From contig JAYGFA010000050.1 in NCBI GenBank assembly GCA_046582115.1, positions 1-64,000 of the forward strand: 64,000 nucleotides of DNA. Direction: 5' to 3'. The DNA is from UBA11889 sp046582115 (GTDB lineage: Bacteria > Pseudomonadota > Gammaproteobacteria > Pseudomonadales > Azotimanducaceae). Each line of letters opens with the position of its first letter. Position 1 is the stretch's first letter. Positions 35,465-44,256 of the stretch are shown in pieces. The notes under the pieces were generated by a model that saw only the letters and a program-made list of their open reading frames with translations, was not told where the DNA came from and did no database searches. The position numbers were made by a program, and so were the translations under genes.

Positions 35465-36834
35465 AGTCGCGAGTCGTACTTATCGTTTGCTTTTGCGTTG
35501 CGGTCTTTGGCCTCTGCGCGACTCCCCAGCACGCCGCTCTGCCTAGGGCGTTAAGCGGCGGCGAGCCGATGCCTTCGCTGATGCCTTCGCTCGCACCGAT
35601 GATTGAAGCAAGCACCCCGGGGGTCGTGAACATCGCCACGTACGCGTCGGTGTCAGTAACTAACCCGCTTCTTCAGGACCCGTTTTTCCGTCGCTTTTTC
35701 AATGTGCCGGAACGTCGTTCTCGGCGGTTACAAAGTGCGGGCTCCGGCGTCATCGTCGATGCGGAAGGCGGTTACATTGTCACCAATAGCCACGTCGTTG
35801 ATCGGGCTGACGAAATCAACGTTACGCTGGCTGATGGCAGGACGCTTCCAGCGAAGCTCATCGGTAGCGACCCCCAGGTCGACCTCGCCGTCTTGGGGGT
35901 CAAGAGCGACGGACTTACGGCGCTTCCCTTCGCTGATTCGAGTGCGTTGAGAGTGGGAGATTTTGTGGTTGCGATAGGTAATCCGTTTGGACTTGAGCAA
36001 ACCGTCACTTCGGGGATCATCAGCGCCCTTGGGCGAAGTGGTCTCGGCATTGAAGGGTACGAAGACTTTATTCAGACGGATGCCTCCATTAATCCGGGCA
36101 ATTCAGGCGGCGCACTGGTGGATCTCAATGGCGCCGTGGTAGGGATCAATACGGCGATCATCGCGCCGGGCGGGGGTAACGTCGGCATTGGGTTTGCAAT
36201 ACCGAGCAATATCGTCACCGTGATCATGCGCGAACTGATTGATCATGGGGAGGTTCGACGAGGTCGGATCGGTTTAAACGTAGCGACCCTAAATCCTGAT
36301 CTTGCCGCAGCTTTTGGGACTGGACGCATCGGAGGGGTGGTCGTTATGGACGTCGAACCCGGCAGCGTGGCGGATAGCGCCGGTCTTCGAACGGGCGACG
36401 TTATTACCCATCTAGCTAACCGGGCCGTGCGAAAAGTCGGCGATTACAGCAGCCAGGCAGCCGTAACCATGATTGGTGATGTGTTGGAAGTCGATGTCGT
36501 TCGAGACAATGAAACCCGTCGTTATAGAGTTGTGATGAAGGATGATGTTGTCGCGCGGGTGGACGGCGATCGTCTGGATGACCGCTTGGACGGTGCCGTG
36601 TTTAACGACTTCCGTGATGAATCTGACCCGAAGAGCGGCGGCGTATTGGTCAGCGAAGTGGACGTCAATGGATCGGCATATAGGTATGGACTTGAGGATG
36701 GTGATGTCATTGTTGCAGCGAATCGGCGGCGCATTCGCGATGTCGGTGATCTGTGGCGCGCATTCAAAGCAGACTCCGTGTTACGACTTCGTATCTATCG
36801 TTCGGGTCAGTACGGGGTACTGTCGATTCGATAG
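35461..36834 (+). CDS. HtrA/Deg-type periplasmic serine protease (DegQ-like)
   Basis: 457 residues with an N-terminal signal peptide (VLIVCFCVAVFGLCA, cleavage near QHA). The trypsin-like domain shows the full triad: H111 in NSHVV, D141 in QVDLAVL and S215 in NPGNSGGA. Two PDZ domains follow, near 265-350 and 375-457, the usual DegP/DegQ architecture that handles misfolded envelope proteins. Start and stop overlap with the MFS gene (GTGA) implies coupled translation. It is a probable envelope quality-control protease. The length and the single signal sequence argue against the membrane-bound DegS type, which has one PDZ domain. Confidence 0.94.
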   Translation: MKSRVVLIVCFCVAVFGLCATPQHAALPRALSGGEPMPSLMPSLAPMIEASTPGVVNIATYASVSVTNPLLQDPFFRRFFNVPERRSRRLQSAGSGVIVDAEGGYIVTNSHVVDRADEINVTLADGRTLPAKLIGSDPQVDLAVLGVKSDGLTALPFADSSALRVGDFVVAIGNPFGLEQTVTSGIISALGRSGLGIEGYEDFIQTDASINPGNSGGALVDLNGAVVGINTAIIAPGGGNVGIGFAIPSNIVTVIMRELIDHGEVRRGRIGLNVATLNPDLAAAFGTGRIGGVVVMDVEPGSVADSAGLRTGDVITHLANRAVRKVGDYSSQAAVTMIGDVLEVDVVRDNETRRYRVVMKDDVVARVDGDRLDDRLDGAVFNDFRDESDPKSGGVLVSEVDVNGSAYRYGLEDGDVIVAANRRRIRDVGDLWRAFKADSVLRLRIYRSGQYGVLSIR

Positions 36835-36858
36835 ATCGGGATGTCGGGGAGTTCGGGG

Positions 36859-37632
36859 ATGACAATGGATCGGCGTACAGCCCTCGTGACCGGCGCATCT
36901 GCGGGTATGGGTGCTGAGTTCGCACGGCAATTGGCGGGCAGGGGGCTCGATCTCTTATTGGTGGCGCGCAGGTCGGAACGACTCAGAGAGTTAGCCGATC
37001 GATTAGTGCGAGATACTGGGGTACGGGCCGATGTGTTCGTTGCAGACCTCTCCGCGTCAGAGTCGCCCGCTAGGATTTTCGACTACGTACGTGACCGCGG
37101 ACTGCATGTCGACTTCCTCGTGAACAATGCGGGGTCAGCGGGTATCGATTTTCTTGAAGATCGCAGGTGGACAAAGCAAGCCGACTACCTCGAGTTGATG
37201 ATGATATCGGTCGCGCAGATGTGCCATTTGTTTGTTCCGTCCATGTGTGAAAAGGGATACGGTCGAGTGATCAATGTGGCATCCGTTGCGGGTCGTATCG
37301 CACGCGCCAGCGATCTCAATTACGGGCCGTCGAAAGCCTACGTTGTGGCCTTTTCCGAATCCCTAGACCTTAGCGTTCGTGCATCGGGGGTTCGGGTTTG
37401 TGCGTTGTGTCCCGGCTTTACGCACACCGACTTTCACGAGGTAGCGGGGATGATGGAGAGAAAAGAACGCATGCCAAAGTTTATCTGGTATGACGCAAGC
37501 GTCGTCGTTAAGGACGGCCTTAAAGCCGTCGACCGCGGCAAGAGCGTCTATATCTCGGGCCGTCTTTATCGCTGGCTTGACCCACTACTCCAGTCGGTTT
37601 GGACTCGGCGCTTGATTAAGCGATTTATGTAA
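36859..37632 (+). CDS. Short-chain dehydrogenase/reductase (SDR)
   Basis: About 257 residues, starting at the ATG at 36859 preceded by GGGGAG; an in-frame ATG at 36841 is possible. Motifs: TGASAGMGAEF for cofactor binding, LVARRSERL suggesting NADP(H), NNAGSAG, Ser in INVASVAG, and YGPSKAYV with the Tyr-x3-Lys pair. A C-terminal extension YISGRLYRWLDPLLQSVW is typical of membrane-associated SDRs of the DltE/YqjQ-like group. It follows the protease by about 20 bases. Substrate is unknown. Confidence 0.87.
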   Translation: MTMDRRTALVTGASAGMGAEFARQLAGRGLDLLLVARRSERLRELADRLVRDTGVRADVFVADLSASESPARIFDYVRDRGLHVDFLVNNAGSAGIDFLEDRRWTKQADYLELMMISVAQMCHLFVPSMCEKGYGRVINVASVAGRIARASDLNYGPSKAYVVAFSESLDLSVRASGVRVCALCPGFTHTDFHEVAGMMERKERMPKFIWYDASVVVKDGLKAVDRGKSVYISGRLYRWLDPLLQSVWTRRLIKRFM

Positions 37633-37647
37633 TTGGGTTTTGTATCC

Positions 37648-38730
37648 CTACTCGAACATAATGACGTTACGCGCGACTTCCCCCGTCTCTAACTGTGCAA
37701 AGGCTTCGTTGACATCCTCGAGCTTGATGTGGCTCGAAATCATGTCGTCGAGATGCAGTTTGCCGGCGAGGTAGAAGTCAACAAATCGGGGCATATCCAC
37801 GCGGAACCGATTTGAACCCATGTTCGATCCTTGGAGTTTCTTCTCGCGCAGAAATTCGGGGCCGTGAATTTCCACCATCGTACCGACCGGAATCATTCCA
37901 ATAACAGTGGCACAGCCGCCCGCCTTAATCATCTTGAACGCCTGCTCTGTGGTTACTTTGAGACCGATGGCCTCAAAGGCATAGTGGACGCCGCCACCGG
38001 TCAATTCGCGAACAGCCTCGACGGGGTCGTTATCGGCGGCATTGACCACATCGGTAGCGCCGAATTTTCGTGCGAGTTCGAGTTTACTAGCAAGGGTATC
38101 CACCGCGATGATCCGACCCGCGCCGGCAATTTCGGCACCGTTGATGCATGAGAGCCCGACCCCACCGCAGCCGATCACGGCAACTGTCGATCCCGGTTCA
38201 ACTCTTGCCGTGTGAATTACAGCACCGACGCCCGTGGTGACGCCGCAGCCGATCAATGCAGCTCGATCGAGCGGCATATCTTCCCGGACTTTTGCAAGAG
38301 CGTGTTCGTGGACCAGCATGTATTCCGCGAACGATGAAAGGTTTAGAAATTGAGCAATGGGCGTTCCTTCCTGGGCGAGCCGGGGGCTCTCGTCGCCTTT
38401 GCGCTGTAACTCGGGCTCCTGACAGAGGGACATATGTCCTGTTAGACAATATTCGCAGTGACCGCAGAACGCTGATAGGCAGGTGATGACGTGATCGCCC
38501 TTCTGAACATAATTGACGTCGGACCCCACTGCCTCAACGACTCCGGCCGACTCGTGGCCCAAAATAACGGGCAGCGGGTAGGGATAGGAGCCGTTCTGAA
38601 AGTGTAGGTCCGAGTGACAAACGCCCGCGGCTACGGTACGCACCAGGACTTCCCGCGGACCCGGATCCGCCGTCTGCACCTCCTCGATCTCTAAAGGTTT
38701 GTTTACTTCCCGTAGAACCGCAGCTTTCAT
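37648..38730 (-). CDS. Zinc-dependent alcohol dehydrogenase (class III-like) with structural zinc site
   Basis: 360 residues. Catalytic zinc ligands are C-H-E-type in VCHSDLH and GHESAG with the third Cys in IGCGVTTG; the structural zinc lobe is complete (CGHCEYCLTGHMSLC). The NAD-binding loop is GCGGVG. This places it with formaldehyde- and alcohol-oxidising class III-like ADHs (many of which oxidise long-chain or aromatic alcohols). Compare the ADH at 5241, which has lost the structural lobe. It is convergent with the SDR just left of it, with its own ATG start and no operon partner. Confidence 0.9.
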   Translation of the reverse strand: MKAAVLREVNKPLEIEEVQTADPGPREVLVRTVAAGVCHSDLHFQNGSYPYPLPVILGHESAGVVEAVGSDVNYVQKGDHVITCLSAFCGHCEYCLTGHMSLCQEPELQRKGDESPRLAQEGTPIAQFLNLSSFAEYMLVHEHALAKVREDMPLDRAALIGCGVTTGVGAVIHTARVEPGSTVAVIGCGGVGLSCINGAEIAGAGRIIAVDTLASKLELARKFGATDVVNAADNDPVEAVRELTGGGVHYAFEAIGLKVTTEQAFKMIKAGGCATVIGMIPVGTMVEIHGPEFLREKKLQGSNMGSNRFRVDMPRFVDFYLAGKLHLDDMISSHIKLEDVNEAFAQLETGEVARNVIMFE

Positions 38731-38831
38731 CTCTTGAGCCCCCTTTTAGCTTTCACCCAGGCGGTCGAGTGTGCCAAACGAATTGGGCGAATACTACCGG
38801 TTGACGAAGGCTTGCGCGGGCGTGCAGAGAA

Positions 38832-39752
38832 GTGAGATGGTTCGCCGGTGTTCCTCCGCTCTGCTACGACCGTTTGAGACATAAGATCCAATTTTTGTTG
38901 GGCGTGACCATCTATAGTGTTGGGCAGGTGGGGGCATACGCTTATGAAGGACCGATACACCAACAACTGAGCTTTATCGCAGCAAGGCACTACAACAACT
39001 GCGTAGAACGAGACGAGGTGCGCCTCTCGGCACTTCAAGCGCGCTACATGGCGAAGGCCAACGCGGAGCAAGCGGACGGTGGTTTTTGGCGTGGACTCTT
39101 CCGTTGGAACTTCTATAACCGGGACAATCAAAAGCCTCGCAGTTTGATGTGGGTTGTTGAAACGCGTTTACATCGGGGTTTCGAACAGCTTGTGGGGAGT
39201 CTTGATCGATCCGAAAGTCTTGCGGATCGATATTCCAACCTTGGCCGCGTCATAAATCATTTGCAGGACATGACGTCGCCAGCCCACGTGGTTCCGGTGT
39301 TTGTTTCGCGCTGGTGGCGTTTCAACGTTGGCGATCGTTTCGACGAATTTCCGATCGACGAAGTTGAACTCAATCAACAGCTTGGGGCCGATTGTGCTCA
39401 GGTTAGAGGCATCATCCAAGACACCGTGAACACCCGTTATAAGGACCTTTTACGCCTCACAGCAGAAACAACATTTAGCGCGGTGAAAGAGGACATTGAG
39501 GGATTACCCTTCACCTGGGAGGTTTTCTGGGAGCCGGATGAGAACACGGGCTCATTTGGAGAATACGGAGCCGCAGGCAACAACTATGGACGCGAGACAG
39601 CATTCAAATGCGCTAACGTGAGGCGACCACGCTGCGTGTTGCTGAACAATGATCCGCTCTATATCGATTTTGCCCGCGAACGTCACCTCAACGCGGTACA
39701 AACGACCATCGCGGCGATTGCGCGATTGCAGCGTGCGGGCGACGGCGGCTGA
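38832..39752 (+). CDS. Probable secreted zinc phospholipase C/P1 nuclease-fold protein
   Basis: 306 residues starting at GTG 38832. A hydrophobic segment (about 21-38, IQFLLGVTIYSVGQVGAYA) looks like a signal peptide. The central motif GRVINHLQDMTSPAHVVPV matches the zinc-ligand signature of the bacterial phospholipase C/S1-P1 nuclease fold (H-x2-D-x3-P-x-H). The other ligands (N-terminal Trp/His and a second His pair) cannot be assigned with confidence from reading. The protein could be a phospholipase, a nuclease or a non-catalytic relative. It is flanked by unrelated genes on both strands. Function is inferred from fold only. Confidence 0.6.
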   Translation: MRWFAGVPPLCYDRLRHKIQFLLGVTIYSVGQVGAYAYEGPIHQQLSFIAARHYNNCVERDEVRLSALQARYMAKANAEQADGGFWRGLFRWNFYNRDNQKPRSLMWVVETRLHRGFEQLVGSLDRSESLADRYSNLGRVINHLQDMTSPAHVVPVFVSRWWRFNVGDRFDEFPIDEVELNQQLGADCAQVRGIIQDTVNTRYKDLLRLTAETTFSAVKEDIEGLPFTWEVFWEPDENTGSFGEYGAAGNNYGRETAFKCANVRRPRCVLLNNDPLYIDFARERHLNAVQTTIAAIARLQRAGDGG

Positions 39753-39816
39753 AGAATCGACGGCCGACGCGATCGTTTAATCAAGCCGTAATGGCAACCA
39801 TCCGAAGACTCAGGAA

Positions 39817-41496
39817 TTACCGCTGGGCACTGATCGAATTACGCAGCACACGTCCTCCGCAAGTCCCCGTATGCTCATCGTTTTGAAGGATGACTTGACC
39901 GTTACAAACTGTGGTTTGATACCCCACCGCCTTTTGGATCAGGCGTGGGGCCCCCCCAGGGAAATCGTGTACAAGTTGTGGCTGCCGTTCGGCGACCCGA
40001 TCAACGTCAATGACGTTTACGTCCGCTCTTTTTCCCGTGGCAAGAGTTCCTCTATCGTCAAGGCCGATCACCCTTGCCTGGGCGCTGGTCATTTTGCGCA
40101 CTGCTTCCGCAAGACTGAAGGTACCTTGATCTCGAACCCAGTGACCGAGTAGGAACGAAGTCCAGCCAGAGTCCATGATCTGGCTTACGTGTGCGCCGGC
40201 ATCGCCAATACCGGGCAGAACCCAATCGGCGTGCAAGAACGTATTTACTTTGTCGAGATCATGGTTGAAGAAACGGACGTGAAATAGTGTTTCACCATTG
40301 GTTTCGAGCATATACCGCAGCCATGTTTCCACGGGATGTTCACCCGCCGCCTCGGCAATACTCGCGAGACTCTCGTCCGCCCCCCTTGTGTACGTGGGTT
40401 GGTCAGCGTCACCAAGCCAGTAATAGTTTTTTGTTGCTGCAAGTAGGTATGGCATGCCCTTGGCTTCATCGACGAGTTTTATACGGGTACTCTCGTCTCG
40501 TATCGCGGCCAGTCGTGCGTCGAAATCGAGTTTCCGGATTTCGGCCCAGGCAGGTGTGGGGAAAAGCCCATCGGTCTTGAGCCCCGACAGAAAACCGCCG
40601 CTCCTGGGCAAGGTTAGTCCAATGACGTCAATATTTTCTCCGCGCATGGATTCAATTGCATCGTCGTATGCAGAGCCTTCGGGGTCTTTCCCATCGGCAA
40701 ACGGGGCACTGAAGAGGAGCTTGGTCCTGGCATTTCGACCTTGCTCTGCAATTAACGCCATCTCTTCGCCGAGTTTTGCGTAATTCAGCACGAATTGAAG
40801 AATACCGTTGTTCTTACCCACAGCGCGGGCGATAGCCGATAGCTCATCGGTCTTGGCAAATGTACCCGGTATTGATCGACCATCTGGAAGGACGTGCCCT
40901 GGTAAACGATTCGAAGAAAAGCCAATCGCACCCTCTTTCACTGAGTTACCGACGAGCTCAGCAATTAGTCGAATTTCGTCCTCGGTCGGGTCCTCTTCAA
41001 TTGCCCGCTCACCCATCACGTAGAAGCGTGAGGCACAGTGGCCCACCAAACCTGCTACGTTGATCGCCGGGTTCAGTTTTTCGATCGAGTCGAGATATTC
41101 GCCATAGGATTCCCAGTCCCAGGCGAGTCCGTTGAGGATGGCGTTTCTTGGAATGTCTTCGACCGTCTCCATCATTCCGGCCAGGAATTCGCGGTCCTTG
41201 GGTTTGCACGGGGCAAAGGTAACACCGCAATTGCCGAAGAGTGCGGTCGTGACACCGTGCCAGGACACAGACGTTAACAGTGGATCCCAACCTGCCTGGG
41301 CATCAAAGTGGGTATGCAGATCCACAAATCCAGGCGTGATCGCGTTACCGTTGGCACGTATTTCCTGGTGTCCTTCTCCGTCGACCTTTCCGACTGCGGC
41401 AATGCTATCGCCATCGATGGCGACATCCCCCGGGTACGGTTCTGTACCGGTTCCGTCAACAATTAAACCATCCCGAATGACTAGATCGTGTGCCAT
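39817..41496 (-). CDS. N-acyl-D-amino acid deacylase / D-aminoacylase (amidohydrolase 3 family)
   Basis: 559 residues from the ATG at 41496 (GGAGGGGG upstream), beginning MAHDLVIRDGLIVDGTG. The urease-like amidohydrolase pattern is clear: HTHFDAQAGWDPLL (first metal motif), GNCGVTFAP, VGHCASR, and GDAGAHVSQIMDSG with a late Asp ligand. Members hydrolyse N-acyl-D-amino acids or cyclic amides (dihydropyrimidinase-like relatives exist). The gene is monocistronic with a 300-base upstream region. Cytoplasmic; the exact acyl group is unknown. Confidence 0.88.
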   Translation of the reverse strand: MAHDLVIRDGLIVDGTGTEPYPGDVAIDGDSIAAVGKVDGEGHQEIRANGNAITPGFVDLHTHFDAQAGWDPLLTSVSWHGVTTALFGNCGVTFAPCKPKDREFLAGMMETVEDIPRNAILNGLAWDWESYGEYLDSIEKLNPAINVAGLVGHCASRFYVMGERAIEEDPTEDEIRLIAELVGNSVKEGAIGFSSNRLPGHVLPDGRSIPGTFAKTDELSAIARAVGKNNGILQFVLNYAKLGEEMALIAEQGRNARTKLLFSAPFADGKDPEGSAYDDAIESMRGENIDVIGLTLPRSGGFLSGLKTDGLFPTPAWAEIRKLDFDARLAAIRDESTRIKLVDEAKGMPYLLAATKNYYWLGDADQPTYTRGADESLASIAEAAGEHPVETWLRYMLETNGETLFHVRFFNHDLDKVNTFLHADWVLPGIGDAGAHVSQIMDSGWTSFLLGHWVRDQGTFSLAEAVRKMTSAQARVIGLDDRGTLATGKRADVNVIDVDRVAERQPQLVHDFPGGAPRLIQKAVGYQTTVCNGQVILQNDEHTGTCGGRVLRNSISAQR

Positions 41497-41545
41497 CTCC
41501 TTTGCCCCCTCCATGTATAGGTTTTACCTATGATGCGATAGATAG

Positions 41546-41734
41546 GTCACAAGTTTCCATAACGAGAAAAAAGGGGTGCTAATCGGATTGAGCTTTCGGT
41601 TATCGACCATTCGCCAGGCGGACCGTATTGTCTCAATAGAGGGTGGTGAGATCCGCGATGTCAGTGATCACAAGACCCTGATGCACGGGGAGGATGGATC
41701 CTGCCGTCAGTTCGTAGACGTACAAAACGGTTGA
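41546..41734 (+). pseudogene. C-terminal remnant of an ABC transporter ATP-binding protein
   Basis: The frame 41546-41734 has no start codon of its own and is open for 62 codons before a TGA. Its translation contains GLSFRLSTIRQADRIVSIEGGEIRDVSDHKTLM, the end of an MsbA/multidrug-type ABC ATPase (normally AHRLSTIR-ADRIVVLxxGxIxExGxHxxLL). The H-loop His is Phe here. Nothing upstream extends the match: a stop lies at 41543. The rest of the transporter has been deleted, perhaps when the D-aminoacylase gene was inserted to its left. It lies in the 308-base gap left of the LLM gene. Confidence 0.7.
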
Positions 41735-41804
41735 GGCGTCGTGTCGTTATGAGAGAGTCTTGGCCTGACGGTAACGTGAAGGTAATTGGCACAATGGATC
41801 ACCC

Positions 41805-42758
41805 ATGCGGGCAGCACGGATGCATCTTGGGTTAACGCCATGGCGAATTTCGGGCAGCGTCGATGCCCAGGAACTGACTCGGCAGGCGTCACTCGCCGAA
41901 GGCTGGGGGTATGAGTCTTTTTGGTTGCCAGAAAACCATTTTACTGGCGAGGCCGCGATACCCGAGCCATTGATGTTATTAGCCGCAGTCGCCGCCGGCA
42001 CGACAACCATCAAGCTTGCTACCACGTCTTATTTGCTGCCGGTCCGTCATCCGTTGCAGGCTGCCGAACAGGTGGCCGTGCTCGATCGACTTTCTGGAGG
42101 ACGCGTCATTCTTGGGGTCGGACGTGGTTATGCGACGGCGATGTTTTCTGCGTTCGGTGTTTCGCGGAAGCAGAAGCGTGAAATTTTTCGGGACTGTCTC
42201 GATGTCATGATTCGCGCTTGGCAGGGCGAAAGCGTGGCCCTGGACGAGACCAGCGAGTCCGTTGCGCTGTCACCATTACCAGTGCAGAAACCCCACCCCC
42301 CTATTTGGGTAGCGGCGTTCGGTCCCAAGGCGTTGCGACAGGCTGGGAGTCTAGGGTTCCCATATCTGGCTTCACCCATGGAGCCGATTGGCCGACTGCG
42401 GGAAAATTACGAACGGCATCGTCGCGCGTGCGACGAAGCTGGCGTCGACATACCTCCTGAAGTCCCCATTATGCGAACAGTATTTGTCTCGGAAAACGCA
42501 CGACTCGTTGCCGACATCCGTAGCCGTCTTGAAGAAGAAACGCGAAATCTTTCGAGTTCGGACAGCCGAAAGGCGATGTCAATGGCAGTCGATGATTGGG
42601 CCATCGTTGGGGAGCCCTCAGCGGTTCGTGACCGACTTGCCTATTACCGTTCGGAGTTGGGTGTGACGCACGTGATCGTCACACGGTTGCGGATTGGCCA
42701 AATAAATAGTGCTGCTCTTGAACGTTCGGTGGCACTGACCGCTGAATTGGCCGAGTAA
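41805..42758 (+). CDS. LLM-class flavin oxidoreductase
   Basis: 317 residues of the luciferase-like fold, smaller than the one at 16776. Typical parts are WGYESFWLPENHF, IKLATTSYLLPVRHP, GGRVILGVGRGYATAMF and PHPPIWVAAFGPKALRQAG, like the alkanal/F420 or FMNH2-dependent group. Another start, ATG at 41820 (MHLGLTPWRISG), is as likely; neither has a strong ribosome site. It ends just before the convergent VUT gene. A monooxygenase for an aldehyde, sulfur or amine compound is possible, but reading cannot decide. Confidence 0.84.
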   Translation: MRAARMHLGLTPWRISGSVDAQELTRQASLAEGWGYESFWLPENHFTGEAAIPEPLMLLAAVAAGTTTIKLATTSYLLPVRHPLQAAEQVAVLDRLSGGRVILGVGRGYATAMFSAFGVSRKQKREIFRDCLDVMIRAWQGESVALDETSESVALSPLPVQKPHPPIWVAAFGPKALRQAGSLGFPYLASPMEPIGRLRENYERHRRACDEAGVDIPPEVPIMRTVFVSENARLVADIRSRLEEETRNLSSSDSRKAMSMAVDDWAIVGEPSAVRDRLAYYRSELGVTHVIVTRLRIGQINSAALERSVALTAELAE

Positions 42759-42761
42759 CCT

Positions 42762-43568
42762 TTAATTCGTACTGACCCCGGCCTCGCCATGTTCATCACT
42801 ATCGCCTACTTCCTCGTCACCTGCTAAGCCCAGGTAAGGTTGTAACCAACCCACAAGGAGGTAGATCGGCCCGGTATCTATCAGGGCCACGAGTATTTTG
42901 AAAATGTAGCCCGATGCGATGAAGGTCATGAGCTGCGGCCAGATGGGTGCACTGGCGTCCACGGGTAGTGCGTTTGCGTAAAAGTGGGTAATGAGAATCA
43001 CCGCAGTCGTGTCGACGATCTGGCTCACTAATGTGGAGCCGTTGTTACGCAACCACAAGTGCCGTCCGTTGGTAAGACGCTTCCAGAAATGGAACAACTG
43101 AACATCACAGAACTGGGCGGCAAGGTACGCGAACATTGACGCCGTCACGGCGCCGAAAGCGAGCGTTCGCATCTCAAAAAACACTGGCGAGCGTTCGGCT
43201 GCATCGAGCGCCGGCATACCGGTGCTTGCGTCTACCGGCTCAAAACCTGGGAGTTCACCACCGATCCATAGTAGGAACATGATCCATGCGTTCAACACCA
43301 GCCCCATCAGAACGACTTCATTGGCCCGCTTTCTTCCGTAGAGTTCGCTGATGAGGTCCGTGCAGATAAAAGTAATGGGATAGGGCAGCACGCCCACGGC
43401 GACCGCCATGGGGATATTGACACCGAACACCGAAAACGACAGGTCAAGAAATCGGCTTATTCCTAAGATGTTTAGGAGAGACAGCGTGCCGAGGAAAACG
43501 CCGCTGAGGACGAGAAACACGCGCTGGCGTCGCTGCGTATAGTTCGGGGTCATACTCCTAGGTTTCAA
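42762..43568 (-). CDS. VUT family transporter (YhhQ-like queuosine-precursor carrier)
   Basis: 268 residues with six or seven predicted membrane helices. The family pattern is clear: VLPYPITFICTDLISELYGRKRAN near the N-terminus and LWLRNNGSTLVSQIVDTTAVI in the middle, both characteristic of the VUT/DUF165 (YhhQ) family that imports 7-cyano- or 7-aminomethyl-7-deazaguanine. The start is a TTG at 43568 with TAGGA upstream, or ATG at 43553. It is last in an operon behind the PTPS-like and SDR genes, with an 11-base overlap with the latter. Confidence 0.86.
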   Translation of the reverse strand: MKPRSMTPNYTQRRQRVFLVLSGVFLGTLSLLNILGISRFLDLSFSVFGVNIPMAVAVGVLPYPITFICTDLISELYGRKRANEVVLMGLVLNAWIMFLLWIGGELPGFEPVDASTGMPALDAAERSPVFFEMRTLAFGAVTASMFAYLAAQFCDVQLFHFWKRLTNGRHLWLRNNGSTLVSQIVDTTAVILITHFYANALPVDASAPIWPQLMTFIASGYIFKILVALIDTGPIYLLVGWLQPYLGLAGDEEVGDSDEHGEAGVSTN

Positions 43569-44256
43569 CTTGTCCTAGATTGGCGTGTACGACGCTGCCG
43601 TTAATTACCGGATTGGATGCCGCCCAAAATAGAGTTTCCGCGATTTCCGTTGGGTCGATGAGTCGACCAAACGTGGACATGCCACTGACGGCTTCGATGG
43701 CATCCGCGGGAACGTGTTCGCGTAGCATCTCGGTATCGGTAAATCCGGGACAGATACAGGCGGTATGGATCCCCGTCCCGGTTAAATCCTGACACGCTGC
43801 CCGCATCATCCCGATCATTCCATGTTTGCTTGTTATATAGGTGTAACTTCCCGAGACCGCCTTCTCCGATAACGTTGACCCGACAAAAAGCACGCTTGAG
43901 CCTTGCTTCATGTAGGGAATTGCAAACCGATTCAACGTGTTCGGTGCGACGATATTGATCTCTAAAACGTCGCGGAGTTCGTCACTCGGTGTGTCAGTCG
44001 CGGTGTCGTTTGCGAGTCGCGAAGCGTTATGAATGACCGAGACGCGATCCGCTTGCGAGAGCAACGATTCGAGGGCGGAACGGATCCCTTCGAGGAAGTT
44101 TGGTTCTGCGAGATCACACCGAAGATGCTGTACCCCTGCCAGCGGGCATGGACGGCGTGAAAGATTTAACACCGCATAACCGTCACTTAAAAAACGGGAT
44201 GCCGTACTGAGACCGATCCCCGCACTGGCTCCTGTGATCAGTAACACGTTCGTCAT
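43558..44256 (-). CDS. SDR-family reductase in a PTPS-VUT operon
   Basis: 232 residues of the classical SDR family: ITGASAGIGLST at the N-terminus, VIHNASR in place of the NAG motif, Ser in FVGSTLSE, and YTYITSKHG with Tyr-x3-Lys. It lacks the TGxxxR cofactor signature of pteridine reductases (FolM/PTR1). It overlaps PTPS-like by 4 bases and VUT by 11, so the three products are surely made together. That suggests it reduces the product of the PTPS-like enzyme, as sepiapterin reductase does with 6-pyruvoyl-tetrahydropterin. The sequence does not show the substrate. Confidence 0.84.
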   Translation of the reverse strand: MTNVLLITGASAGIGLSTASRFLSDGYAVLNLSRRPCPLAGVQHLRCDLAEPNFLEGIRSALESLLSQADRVSVIHNASRLANDTATDTPSDELRDVLEINIVAPNTLNRFAIPYMKQGSSVLFVGSTLSEKAVSGSYTYITSKHGMIGMMRAACQDLTGTGIHTACICPGFTDTEMLREHVPADAIEAVSGMSTFGRLIDPTEIAETLFWAASNPVINGSVVHANLGQVET

